Source: Tritrichomonas musculus
Taxonomy: Eukaryota > Parabasalia > Tritrichomonadida > Tritrichomonadidae
Length of the DNA: 64,000 bases
Assembly: GCA_039105265.1 (NCBI GenBank)
Contig: JAPFFF010000084.1
Span: 62,001 to 126,000, forward strand
Direction of reading: 5' to 3'
Shown here piece after piece: positions 12,751 to 24,250 of the stretch (position 1 is its first letter; each line of letters starts with the position of its first letter). The translations under genes were made by a program, and so were the position numbers. Below the pieces are notes generated by a model. It saw only the letters and a program-made list of their open reading frames with translations, did no database searches and was not told the DNA's origin.

Positions 12751-14930
12751 ATGAACACGGAAACGAATACAGAAACGAACACAGAAGAATATCTCGATTT
12801 TATTATATAAACAGTTCTATTTTGATTTTAAATATTATTCAGTAATCAGAATTAAAGAAAGGAATACATGAACACGGAAACGAATACAGACGGGAACACG
12901 GAAGACCTTAAAGAATTTATTTTACAGATGGTTATACTTTACTTATATTTGAAGATGCAGGATTCGAAAGACAAACGTACAGAACGGAATACATGAACAC
13001 GGAAACGAATACAGACGGGAACACGGAAGACCTTAAAGAATTTATTTTACAGATGGTTATACTTTACTTATATTTGAAGATGCAGGATTCGAAAGACAAA
13101 CGTACAGAACGGAATACATGAACACGGAAACGAATACAGAAACGAACACGGAAGACCTTAAAGAATTTATTTTACAGATGGTTATACTTTACTTATATTT
13201 GAAGATGCAGGATTCGAAAGACAAACGTACAGAACGGAATACATGAACACGGAAACGAATACAGACGGGAACACGGAAGACCTTAAAGAATTTATTTTAC
13301 AGATGGTTATACTTTACTTATATTTGAAGATGCAGGATTCGAAAGACAAACGTACAGAACGGAATACATGAACACGGAAACGAATACAGACGGGAACACG
13401 GAAGACCTTAAAGAATTTATTTTACAGATGGTTATACTTTACTTATATTTGAAGATGCAGGATTCGAAAGACAAACGTACAGAACGGAATACATGATCAC
13501 GGAAACGAATACAGACGGGAACACGGAAGACCTTAAAGAATTTATTTTACAGATGGTTATACTTTACTTATATTTGAAGATGCAGGATTCGAAAGACAAA
13601 CGTACAGAACGGAATACATGAACACGGAAACGAATACAGACGGGAACACGGAAGACCTTAAAGAATTTATTTTACAGATGGTTATACTTTACTTATATTT
13701 GAAGATGCAGGATTCGAAAGACAAACGTACAGAACGGAATACATGAACACGGAAACGAATACAGACGGGAACACGGAAGACCTTAAAGAATTTATTTTAC
13801 AGATGGTTATACTTTACTTATATTTGAAGATGCAGGATTCGAAAGACAAACGTACAGAACGGAATACATGAACACGGAAACGAATACAGACGGGAACACG
13901 GAAGACCTTAAAGAATTTATTTTACAGATGGTTATACTTTACTTATATTTGAAGATGCAGGATTCGAAAGACAAACGTACAGAACGGAATACATGAACAC
14001 GGAAACGAATACAGACGGGAACACGGAAGACCTTAAAGAATTTATTTTACAGATGGTTATACTTTACTTATATTTGAAGATGCAGGATTCGAAAGACAAA
14101 CGTACGGAACGGAATACATGATCACGGAAACGAATACAGAAACGAACACAGAAGAATATCTCGAAATTATGTTATATAAACAGTTCTATTTTGATTTTAA
14201 ATATTATTCAGTAATCAGAATTAAAGAAAGGAATACATGAACACGGAAACGAATACAGACGGGAACACGGAAGACCTTAAAGAATTTATTTTACAGATGG
14301 TTATACTTTACTTATATTTGAAGATGCAGGATTCGAAAGACAAACGTACAGAACGGAATACATGAACACGGAAACGAATACAGAAACGAACACAGAAGAA
14401 TATCTCGAAATTATGTTATATAAACAGTTCTATTTTGATTTTAAATATTATTCAGTAATCAGAATTAAAGAAAGGAATACATGAACACGGAAACGAATAC
14501 AGACGGGAACACGGAAGACCTTAAAGAATTTATTTTACAGATGGTTATACTTTACTTATATTTGAAGATGCAGGATTCGAAAGACAAACGTACAGAACGG
14601 AATACATGAACACGGAAACGAATACAGACGGGAACACGGAAGACCTTAAAGAATTTATTTTACAGATGGTTATACTTTACTTATATTTGAAGATGCAGGA
14701 TTCGAAAGACAAACGTACAGAACGGAATACATGAACACGGAAACGAATACAGAAACGAACACAGAAGAATATCTCGATTTTATTATATAAACAGTTCTAT
14801 TTTGATTTTAAATAATCAGATGAACGTCGATCGGCATGCACTTCCCCGCTCGACCAACCAACAACGCAAATCACACGCACAATCAATGCAACACATATTC
14901 GCTATACAAAGTCTCACACATTAGCAGACA

Positions 14931-14969
14931 CGCCGGCCGATGCTGATATACAATCAACATCGGCCGGCG
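14931..14969. other. GC-rich inverted repeat, insert 2 unit 1
   Basis: Same 17-bp arms with one mismatch and ATACA loop as at 190-228, here in the unit with the diverged start. The arms are unchanged. Confidence 0.9.
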
Positions 14970-15185
14970 AGTGGCAAAGTAACTCAGGCAGAAAAATGTT
15001 TTAACACTCATTAGGCATAACATGCAAACAATATCAGACGCAACAGAAGAACAGAAACAAAAAATTTTTATCAGATGAACTTCGACCAGCAGGCACTTCC
15101 CCGCTCGACCAACCAACAACGCAAATCACACGCACAATCAATGCAACACATATTCGCTATACAAAGTCTCACACATTAGCAGACA

Positions 15186-15224
15186 CGCCGGCCGATGCTG
15201 ATATACAATCAACATCGGCCGGCG
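15186..15224. other. GC-rich inverted repeat, insert 2 unit 2
   Basis: Identical to the first copy at 190-228 and placed 255 bp from its neighbours on both sides. Confidence 0.9.
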
Positions 15225-15440
15225 AGTGGCAAAGTAACTCAGGCAGAAAAATGTTTTAACACTCATTAGGCATAACATGCAAACAATATCAGACGCAACA
15301 GAAGAACAGAAACAAAAAATTTTTATCAGATGAACTTCGACCAGCAGGCACTTCCCCGCTCGACCAACCAACAACGCAAATCACACGCACAATCAATGCA
15401 ACACATATTCGCTATACAAAGTCTCACACATTAGCAGACA

Positions 15441-15479
15441 CGCCGGCCGATGCTGATATACAATCAACATCGGCCGGCG
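15441..15479. other. GC-rich inverted repeat, insert 2 unit 3
   Basis: Identical copy, the last hairpin before the T-rich tail of insert 2. Confidence 0.9.
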
Positions 15480-15579
15480 AGTGGCAAAGTAACTCAGGCA
15501 GAAAAATGTTTTAACACTCATTAGGCATAACATGCAAACAATATCAGACGCAACAGAAGAACAGAAACAAAAAATTTTT

Positions 15580-15819
15580 ATCAGATGAACTTCGACCAAA
15601 GAAGCAAGCAAATCGCACGTACAAGCAATACATGTATACTTTTTTTTTCATTTTTATCTTATCTTATCTTTTTGTATTTTTTTTTTTTTTTTAAAGCCTT
15701 TTTATTTATTTTTTGTAATATATTTTTTATTTTACTAGTTTTGATACTATATTTTATATATTTTTCTTTTCTTTTTTTTTTAATTTAAGATATGTATTTG
15801 AAGAAGAATTTTTGCAAGC
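15580..15819 (+). repeat. T-rich tail of insert 2
   Basis: The tail has the same order as at 329-568: a unit-like start, a diverged stretch, a T-rich tract (about 15640-15787), AAG, then ATG. It differs in T-run lengths and reads AAGAAGAATTTTT where the others read AAGAAGATTTTTT. T-run length is the main difference between the five tails. Confidence 0.85.
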
Positions 15820-17760
15820 ATGGAAACGAATACAGACGGGAACACGGAAGACCTTAAAGAATTTATTTTACAGATGGTTATACTTTACTTATATTTGAAG
15901 ATGCAGGATTCGAAAGACAAACGTACAGAACGGAATACATGAACACGGAAACGAATACAGACGGGAACACGGAAGACCTTAAAGAATTTATTTTACAGAT
16001 GGTTATACTTTACTTATATTTGAAGATGCAGGATTCGAAAGACAAACGTACAGAACGGAATACATGAACACGGAAACGAATACAGACGGGAACACGGAAG
16101 ACCTTAAAGAATTTATTTTACAGATGGTTATACTTTACTTATATTTGAAGATGCAGGATTCGAAAGACAAACGTACAGAACGGAATACATGAACACGGAA
16201 ACGAATACAGACGGGAACACGGAAGACCTTAAAGAATTTATTTTACAGATGGTTATACTTTACTTATATTTGAAGATGCAGGATTCGAAAGACAAACGTA
16301 CAGAACGGAATACATGAACACGGAAACGAATACAGACGGGAACACGGAAGACCTTAAAGAATTTATTTTACAGATGGTTATACTTTACTTATATTTGAAG
16401 ATGCAGGATTCGAAAGACAAACGTACAGAACGGAATACATGAACACGGAAACGAATACAGACGGGAACACGGAAGACCTTAAAGAATTTATTTTACAGAT
16501 GGTTATACTTTACTTATATTTGAAGATGCAGGATTCGAAAGACAAACGTACAGAACGGAATACATGAACACGGAAACGAATACAGACGGGAACACGGAAG
16601 ACCTTAAAGAATTTATTTTACAGATGGTTATACTTTACTTATATTTGAAGATGCAGGATTCGAAAGACAAACGTACAGAACGGAATACATGATCACGGAA
16701 ACGAATACAGACGGGAACACGGAAGACCTTAAAGAATTTATTTTACAGATGGTTATACTTTACTTATATTTGAAGATGCAGGATTCGAAAGACAAACGTA
16801 CAGAACGGAATACATGATCACGGAAACGAATACAGACGGGAACACGGAAGACCTTAAAGAATTTATTTTACAGATGGTTATACTTTACTTATATTTGAAG
16901 ATGCAGGATTCGAAAGACAAACGTACAGAACGGAATACATGAACACGGAAACGAATACAGACGGGAACACGGAAGACCTTAAAGAATTTATTTTACAGAT
17001 GGTTATACTTTACTTATATTTGAAGATGCAGGATTCGAAAGACAAACGTACAGAACGGAATACATGAACACGGAAACGAATACAGACGGGAACACGGAAG
17101 ACCTTAAAGAATTTATTTTACAGATGGTTATACTTTACTTATATTTGAAGATGCAGGATTCGAAAGACAAACGTACGGAACGGAATACATGATCACGGAA
17201 ACGAATACAGAAACGAACACAGAAGAATATCTCGAAATTATGTTATATAAACAGTTCTATTTTGATTTTAAATATTATTCAGTAATCAGAATTAAAGAAA
17301 GGAATACATGAACACGGAAACGAATACAGACGGGAACACGGAAGACCTTAAAGAATTTATTTTACAGATGGTTATACTTTACTTATATTTGAAGATGCAG
17401 GATTCGAAAGACAAACGTACAGAACGGAATACATGAACACGGAAACGAATACAGAAACGAACACAGAAGAATATCTCGAAATTATGTTATATAAACAGTT
17501 CTATTTTGATTTTAAATATTATTCAGTAATCAGAATTAAAGAAAGGAATACATGAACACGGAAACGAATACAGACGGGAACACGGAAGACCTTAAAGAAT
17601 TTATTTTACAGATGGTTATACTTTACTTATATTTGAAGATGCAGGATTCGAAAGACAAACGTACAGAACGGAATACATGATCACGGAAACGAATACAGAA
17701 ACGAACACAGAAGAATATCTCGATTTTATTATATAAACAGTTCTATTTTAATTTTAAATA
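15820..17760 (+). repeat. Satellite array II (about 13 A units, 3 B units)
   Basis: It opens with an A unit with the shortened start at 15820 and continues with ten A units from 15939. Then come B2 at 17189, A, B2 at 17433, A, and a B1 at 17677 that is cut after 84 bases by insert 3. The cut B1 has a private G to A change (TATTTTAATTTT) and the ATGATCACGG start. The B2 at 17189 follows an A unit carrying the silent ACG marker. Confidence 0.97.
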
Positions 17761-17876
17761 ATCAGATGAACGTCGATCGGCATGCACTTCCCCGCTCGAC
17801 CAACCAACAACGCAAATCACACGCACAATCAATGCAACACATATTCGCTATACAAAGTCTCACACATTAGCAGACA

Positions 17877-17915
17877 CGCCGGCCGATGCTGATATACAAT
17901 CAACATCGGCCGGCG
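17877..17915. other. GC-rich inverted repeat, insert 3 unit 1
   Basis: Same 39-base dyad, at the same offset (116 bases from the unit start) as in all other units. Confidence 0.9.
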
Positions 17916-18131
17916 AGTGGCAAAGTAACTCAGGCAGAAAAATGTTTTAACACTCATTAGGCATAACATGCAAACAATATCAGACGCAACAGAAGAACAG
18001 AAACAAAAAATTTTTATCAGATGAACTTCGACCAGCAGGCACTTCCCCGCTCGACCAACCAACAACGCAAATCACACGCACAATCAATGCAACACATATT
18101 CGCTATACAAAGTCTCACACATTAGCAGACA

Positions 18132-18170
18132 CGCCGGCCGATGCTGATATACAATCAACATCGGCCGGCG
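18132..18170. other. GC-rich inverted repeat, insert 3 unit 2
   Basis: Identical copy, 255 bp after the previous one. Confidence 0.9.
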
Positions 18171-18270
18171 AGTGGCAAAGTAACTCAGGCAGAAAAATGT
18201 TTTAACACTCATTAGGCATAACATGCAAACAATATCAGACGCAACAGAAGAACAGAAACAAAAAATTTTT

Positions 18271-18509
18271 ATCAGATGAACTTCGACCAAAGAAGCAAGC
18301 AAATCGCACGTACAAGCAATACATGTATACTTTTTTTTTTCATTTTTATCTTATCTTATCTTTTTGTATTTTTTTTTTTTTTAAAGCCTTTTTATTTATT
18401 TTTTGTAATATATTTTTTATTTTACTAGTTTTGATACTATATTTTATATATTTTTCTTTTCTTTTTTTTTTAATTTAAGATATGTATTTGAAGAAGATTT
18501 TTTGCAAGC
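18271..18509 (+). repeat. T-rich tail of insert 3
   Basis: The organisation is as in insert 1, with one base less in total from T-run changes. The 66 to 67 codon plus-strand frame found in the other four tails is interrupted here by T-run length, which supports reading that frame as incidental. Confidence 0.85.
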
Positions 18510-19587
18510 ATGGAAACGAATACAGACGGGAACACGGAAGACCTTAAAGAATTTATTTTACAGATGGTTATACTTTACTTATATTTGAAGATGCAGGATT
18601 CGAAAGACAAACGTACAGAACGGAATACATGAACACGGAAACGAATACAGACGGGAACACGGAAGACCTTAAAGAATTTATTTTACAGATGGTTATACTT
18701 TACTTATATTTGAAGATGCAGGATTCGAAAGACAAACGTACAGAACGGAATACATGAACACGGAAACGAATACAGACGGGAACACGGAAGACCTTAAAGA
18801 ATTTATTTTACAGATGGTTATACTTTACTTATATTTGAAGATGCAGGATTCGAAAGACAAACGTACAGAACGGAATACATGATCACGGAAACGAATACAG
18901 ACGGGAACACGGAAGACCTTAAAGAATTTATTTTACAGATGGTTATACTTTACTTATATTTGAAGATGCAGGATTCGAAAGACAAACGTACAGAACGGAA
19001 TACATGAACACGGAAACGAATACAGACGGGAACACGGAAGACCTTAAAGAATTTATTTTACAGATGGTTATACTTTACTTATATTTGAAGATGCAGGATT
19101 CGAAAGACAAACGTACAGAACGGAATACATGAACACGGAAACGAATACAGACGGGAACACGGAAGACCTTAAAGAATTTATTTTACAGATGGTTATACTT
19201 TACTTATATTTGAAGATGCAGGATTCGAAAGACAAACGTACAGAACGGAATACATGAACACGGAAACGAATACAGACGGGAACACGGAAGACCTTAAAGA
19301 ATTTATTTTACAGATGGTTATACTTTACTTATATTTGAAGATGCAGGATTCGAAAGACAAACGTACAGAACGGAATACATGAACACGGAAACGAATACAG
19401 ACGGGAACACGGAAGACCTTAAAGAATTTATTTTACAGATGGTTATACTTTACTTATATTTGAAGATGCAGGATTCGAAAGACAAACGTACAGAACGGAA
19501 TACATGAACACGGAAACGAATACAGAAACGAACACAGAAGAATATCTCGATTTTATTATATAAACAGTTCTATTTTGATTTTAAATA
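18510..19587 (+). repeat. Satellite array III (about 8 A units, 1 B1)
   Basis: This is the shortest array segment: an A unit with the shortened start at 18510, seven A units from 18629, and a B1 at 19504 cut after 84 bases by insert 4. It has no B2 unit. One unit (18879) carries the ATGATCACGG start. Confidence 0.97.
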
Positions 19588-19703
19588 ATCAGATGAACGT
19601 CGATCGGCATGCACTTCCCCGCTCGACCAACCAACAACGCAAATCACACGCACAATCAATGCAACACATATTCGCTATACAAAGTCTCACACATTAGCAG
19701 ACA

Positions 19704-19742
19704 CGCCGGCCGATGCTGATATACAATCAACATCGGCCGGCG
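19704..19742. other. GC-rich inverted repeat, insert 4
   Basis: Single identical copy of the 39-base dyad. Even the shortest insert keeps one. Confidence 0.9.
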
Positions 19743-19842
19743 AGTGGCAAAGTAACTCAGGCAGAAAAATGTTTTAACACTCATTAGGCATAACATGCAA
19801 ACAATATCAGACGCAACAGAAGAACAGAAACAAAAAATATTT

Positions 19843-20079
19843 ATCAGATGAACTTCGACCAAAGAAGCAAGCAAATCGCACGTACAAGCAATACATGTAT
19901 ACTTTTTTTTTCATTTTTATCTTATCTTATCTTTTTGTATTTTTTTTTTTTTAAAGCCTTTTTATTTATTTTTTGTAATATATTTTTTATTTTACTAGTT
20001 TTGATACTATATTTTATATATTTTTCTTTTCTTTTTTTTTTAATTTAAGATATGTATTTGAAGAAGATTTTTTGCAAGC
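19843..20079 (+). repeat. T-rich tail of insert 4
   Basis: Same parts as the other tails, with a shorter T-run (237 bases in all). It leads into the A unit with the shortened start at 20080. Confidence 0.85.
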
Positions 20080-23000
20080 ATGGAAACGAATACAGACGGG
20101 AACACGGAAGACCTTAAAGAATTTATTTTACAGATGGTTATACTTTACTTATATTTGAAGATGCAGGATTCGAAAGACAAACGTACAGAACGGAATACAT
20201 GAACACGGAAACGAATACAGACGGGAACACGGAAGACCTTAAAGAATTTATTTTACAGATGGTTATACTTTACTTATATTTGAAGATGCAGGATTCGAAA
20301 GACAAACGTACAGAACGGAATACATGATCACGGAAACGAATACAGAAACGAACACAGAAGAATATCTCGAAATTATGTTATATAAACAGTTCTATTTTGA
20401 TTTTAAATATTATTCAGTAATCAGAATTAAAGAAAGGAATACATGAACACGGAAACGAATACAGACGGGAACACGGAAGACCTTAAAGAATTTATTTTAC
20501 AGATGGTTATACTTTACTTATATTTGAAGATGCAGGATTCGAAAGACAAACGTACAGAACGGAATACATGAACACGGAAACGAATACAGAAACGAACACA
20601 GAAGAATATCTCGAAATTATGTTATATAAACAGTTCTATTTTGATTTTAAATATTATTCAGTAATCAGAATTAAAGAAAGGAATACATGAACACGGAAAC
20701 GAATACAGACGGGAACACGGAAGACCTTAAAGAATTTATTTTACAGATGGTTATACTTTACTTATATTTGAAGATGCAGGATTCGAAAGACAAACGTACA
20801 GAACGGAATACATGAACACGGAAACGAATACAGACGGGAACACGGAAGACCTTAAAGAATTTATTTTACAGATGGTTATACTTTACTTATATTTGAAGAT
20901 GCAGGATTCGAAAGACAAACGTACAGAACGGAATACATGAACACGGAAACGAATACAGACGGGAACACGGAAGACCTTAAAGAATTTATTTTACAGATGG
21001 TTATACTTTACTTATATTTGAAGATGCAGGATTCGAAAGACAAACGTACAGAACGGAATACATGAACACGGAAACGAATACAGACGGGAACACGGAAGAC
21101 CTTAAAGAATTTATTTTACAGATGGTTATACTTTACTTATATTTGAAGATGCAGGATTCGAAAGACAAACGTATAGAACGGAATACATGAACACGGAAAC
21201 GAATACAGACGGGAACACGGAAGACCTTAAAGAATTTATTTTACAGATGGTTATACTTTACTTATATTTGAAGATGCAGGATTCGAAAGACAAACGTACA
21301 GAACGGAATACATGAACACGGAAACGAATACAGACGGGAACACGGAAGACCTTAAAGAATTTATTTTACAGATGGTTATACTTTACTTATATTTGAAGAT
21401 GCAGGATTCGAAAGACAAACGTACAGAACGGAATACATGAACACGGAAACGAATACAGACGGGAACACGGAAGACCTTAAAGAATTTATTTTACAGATGG
21501 TTATACTTTACTTATATTTGAAGATGCAGGATTCGAAAGACAAACGTACAGAACGGAATACATGAACACGGAAACGAATACAGACGGGAACACGGAAGAC
21601 CTTAAAGAATTTATTTTACAGATGGTTATACTTTACTTATATTTGAAGATGCAGGATTCGAAAGACAAACGTACAGAACGGAATACATGAACACGGAAAC
21701 GAATACAGACGGGAACACGGAAGACCTTAAAGAATTTATTTTACAGATGGTTATACTTTACTTATATTTGAAGATGCAGGATTCGAAAGACAAACGTACA
21801 GAACGGAATACATGATCACGGAAACGAATACAGAAACGAACACAGAAGAATATCTCGAAATTATGTTATATAAACAGTTCTATTTTGATTTTAAATATTA
21901 TTCAGTAATCAGAATTAAAGAAAGGAATACATGAACACGGAAACGAATACAGACGGGAACACGGAAGACCTTAAAGAATTTATTTTACAGATGGTTATAC
22001 TTTACTTATATTTGAAGATGCAGGATTCGAAAGACAAACGTACAGAACGGAATACATGAACACGGAAACGAATACAGAAACGAACACAGAAGAATATCTC
22101 GAAATTATGTTATATAAACAGTTCTATTTTGATTTTAAATATTATTCAGTAATCAGAATTAAAGAAAGGAATACATGAACACGGAAACGAATACAGACGG
22201 GAACACGGAAGACCTTAAAGAATTTATTTTACAGATGGTTATACTTTACTTATATTTGAAGATGCAGGATTCGAAAGACAAACGTACAGAACGGAATACA
22301 TGAACACGGAAACGAATACAGACGGGAACACGGAAGACCTTAAAGAATTTATTTTACAGATGGTTATACTTTACTTATATTTGAAGATGCAGGATTCGAA
22401 AGACAAACGTACAGAACGGAATACATGAACACGGAAACGAATACAGACGGGAACACGGAAGACCTTAAAGAATTTATTTTACAGATGGTTATACTTTACT
22501 TATATTTGAAGATGCAGGATTCGAAAGACAAACGTACAGAACGGAATACATGAACACGGAAACGAATACAGACGGGAACACGGAAGACCTTAAAGAATTT
22601 ATTTTACAGATGGTTATACTTTACTTATATTTGAAGATGCAGGATTCGAAAGACAAACGTACAGAACGGAATACATGAACACGGAAACGAATACAGACGG
22701 GAACACGGAAGACCTTAAAGAATTTATTTTACAGATGGTTATACTTTACTTATATTTGAAGATGCAGGATTCGAAAGACAAACGTATAGAACGGAATACA
22801 TGAACACGGAAACGAATACAGACGGGAACACGGAAGACCTTAAAGAATTTATTTTACAGATGGTTATACTTTACTTATATTTGAAGATGCAGGATTCGAA
22901 AGACAAACGTACAGAACGGAATACATGATCACGGAAACGAATACAGACGGGAACACGGAAGACCTTAAAGAATTTATTTTACAGATGGTTATACTTTACT

Positions 23001-23758
23001 TATATTTGAAGATGCAGGATTCGAAAGACAAACGTACAGAACGGAATACATGAACACGGAAACGAATACAGACGGGAACACGGAAGACCTTAAAGAATTT
23101 ATTTTACAGATGGTTATACTTTACTTATATTTGAAGATGCAGGATTCGAAAGACAAACGTACAGAACGGAATACATGATCACGGAAACGAATACAGACGG
23201 GAACACGGAAGACCTTAAAGAATTTATTTTACAGATGGTTATACTTTACTTATATTTGAAGATGCAGGATTCGAAAGACAAACGTACAGAACGGAATACA
23301 TGAACACGGAAACGAATACAGACGGGAACACGGAAGACCTTAAAGAATTTATTTTACAGATGGTTATACTTTACTTATATTTGAAGATGCAGGATTCGAA
23401 AGACAAACGTACAGAACGGAATACATGAACACGGAAACGAATACAGACGGGAACACGGAAGACCTTAAAGAATTTATTTTACAGATGGTTATACTTTACT
23501 TATATTTGAAGATGCAGGATTCGAAAGACAAACGTACAGAACGGAATACATGAACACGGAAACGAATACAGACGGGAACACGGAAGACCTTAAAGAATTT
23601 ATTTTACAGATGGTTATACTTTACTTATATTTGAAGATGCAGGATTCGAAAGACAAACGTACAGAACGGAATACATGAACACGGAAACGAATACAGAAAC
23701 GAACACAGAAGAATATCTCGATTTTATTATATAAACAGTTCTATTTTGATTTTAAATA
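20080..23758 (+). repeat. Satellite array IV (about 25 A units, 5 B units)
   Basis: The order is A, A, B2 (20324), A, B2 (20568), nine A, B2 (21812), A, B2 (22056), twelve A, then B1 (23675) cut after 84 bases. The pair B2-A-B2 followed by A units occurs twice. In each case one A unit a few places on (21062 and 22675) carries GTATAGAACGG in place of GTACAGAACGG. The array thus contains an internal duplication with unequal A-run lengths. Confidence 0.97.
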
Positions 23759-23874
23759 ATCAGATGAACGTCGATCGGCATGCACTTCCCCGCTCGACCA
23801 ACCAACAACGCAAATCACACGCACAATCAATGCAACACATATTCGCTATACAAAGTCTCACACATTAGCAGACA

Positions 23875-23913
23875 CGCCGGCCGATGCTGATATACAATCA
23901 ACATCGGCCGGCG
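23875..23913. other. GC-rich inverted repeat, insert 5
   Basis: Last of the eight complete copies of the 39-base dyad. All eight look identical by eye. Confidence 0.9.
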
Positions 23914-24013
23914 AGTGGCAAAGTAACTCAGGCAGAAAAATGTTTTAACACTCATTAGGCATAACATGCAAACAATATCAGACGCAACAGAAGAACAGAA
24001 ACAAAAAATATTT

Positions 24014-24250
24014 ATCAGATGAACTTCGACCAAAGAAGCAAGCAAATCGCACGTACAAGCAATACATGTATACTTTTTTTTTCATTTTTATCTTATCTTA
24101 TCTTTTTGTATTTTTTTTTTTTTAAAGCCTTTTTATTTATTTTTTGTAATATATTTTTTATTTTACTAGTTTTGATACTATATTTTATATATTTTTCTTT
24201 TCTTTTTTTTTTAATTTAAGATATGTATTTGAAGAAGATTTTTTGCAAGC
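24014..24250 (+). repeat. T-rich tail of insert 5
   Basis: Appears the same as the tail of insert 4. It leads into the A unit with the shortened start at 24251, which begins the long array V. Confidence 0.85.

Larger units (their letters stand above)
569..14814 (+). repeat. Satellite array I (about 102 A units, 13 B units)
   Basis: Tandem units run from one ATG to the next: A is 125 bp, B2 119 bp, B1 117 bp. B1 units start at 1188, 2055, 5035, 5902, 12751 and 14731 (the last cut after 84 bases). B2 units start at 2797, 3041, 6894, 7138, 7882, 14118 and 14362. All the rest are A. Unit starts predicted from these lengths land exactly on every ATG I checked, so I see no private indel. Six A units carry a B-type block near the start, GAAACG in place of GACGGG, at 1063, 1680, 6519, 8876, 12251 and 13118. 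The B1 at 5035 carries the reverse exchange. The run 8001-12750 is 38 A units without a B, the longest in the window. Confidence 0.97.
14815..15819 (+). repeat. Insert 2: three 255-bp units plus T-rich tail
   Basis: Units lie at 14815-15069, 15070-15324 and 15325-15579, with a tail at 15580-15819. This is the copy with the most units. The first unit opens with a diverged start (ATCAGATGAACGTCGATCGG), the later ones with ATCAGATGAACTTCGACC. The left junction cuts a B1 unit after TTTTAAATA. The sequence AATCAGA is common to both sides, so the exact breakpoint is ambiguous by a few bases. The right end passes into an A unit with the shortened start at 15820. No target-site duplication is visible. 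Minus-strand frames of 78, 78 and 72 codons recur with the period. Confidence 0.95.
17761..18509 (+). repeat. Insert 3: two 255-bp units plus T-rich tail
   Basis: Units lie at 17761-18015 and 18016-18270, with a tail at 18271-18509. The first unit has the diverged start also seen in inserts 2, 4 and 5. Both junctions match those of insert 2. Insert lengths differ by whole 255-bp steps plus a few T, so copies differ by gain or loss of whole units. Confidence 0.95.
19588..20079 (+). repeat. Insert 4: one 255-bp unit plus T-rich tail
   Basis: One unit (19588-19842) and a tail (19843-20079). It shares with insert 5 alone the change AAAAAATATTTATCAG in place of AAAAAATTTTTATCAG, and a tail of the same length (237). 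The two are therefore recent copies of each other. Confidence 0.95.
19588..23758 (+). repeat. Higher-order unit of 4171 bp (insert 4 plus array IV)
   Basis: The start of insert 5 (23759) lies exactly one insert plus one array after the start of insert 4. The unit order after each insert agrees (A, A, B2, A, B2, A, A). The next A units differ by one copy before the GTATAG marker: fourth A after the second B2 here, third after insert 5. Both inserts share the private AAATAT change. This supports a recent duplication of at least about 1.35 kb, and probably of the whole 4171 bp, followed by small unit gains or losses. Confidence 0.75.
23759..24250 (+). repeat. Insert 5: one 255-bp unit plus T-rich tail
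   Basis: One unit (23759-24013) and a tail (24014-24250), matching insert 4 in length and private change. It is the last insert in the window. The next 39.7 kb has none. Confidence 0.95.

Noticed and set aside
14883-15611. Minus-strand open frames of 72 to 78 codons in each 255-bp unit (also at 142-360, 17829-18302, 19656-19874 and 23827-24045)
   Set aside because: They recur only because the unit is 85 codons long and nearly identical between copies. They run across the dyad, show no recognised domain, and have no sign of a promoter or of coding constraint. They are Cys- and Leu-rich, as antisense reading of A/C-rich DNA would give.
14815-15819. Transposable element insertion
   Set aside because: No terminal repeats, target-site duplication or transposase or reverse transcriptase frame. 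Identical junctions in all copies point to amplification of one joint.
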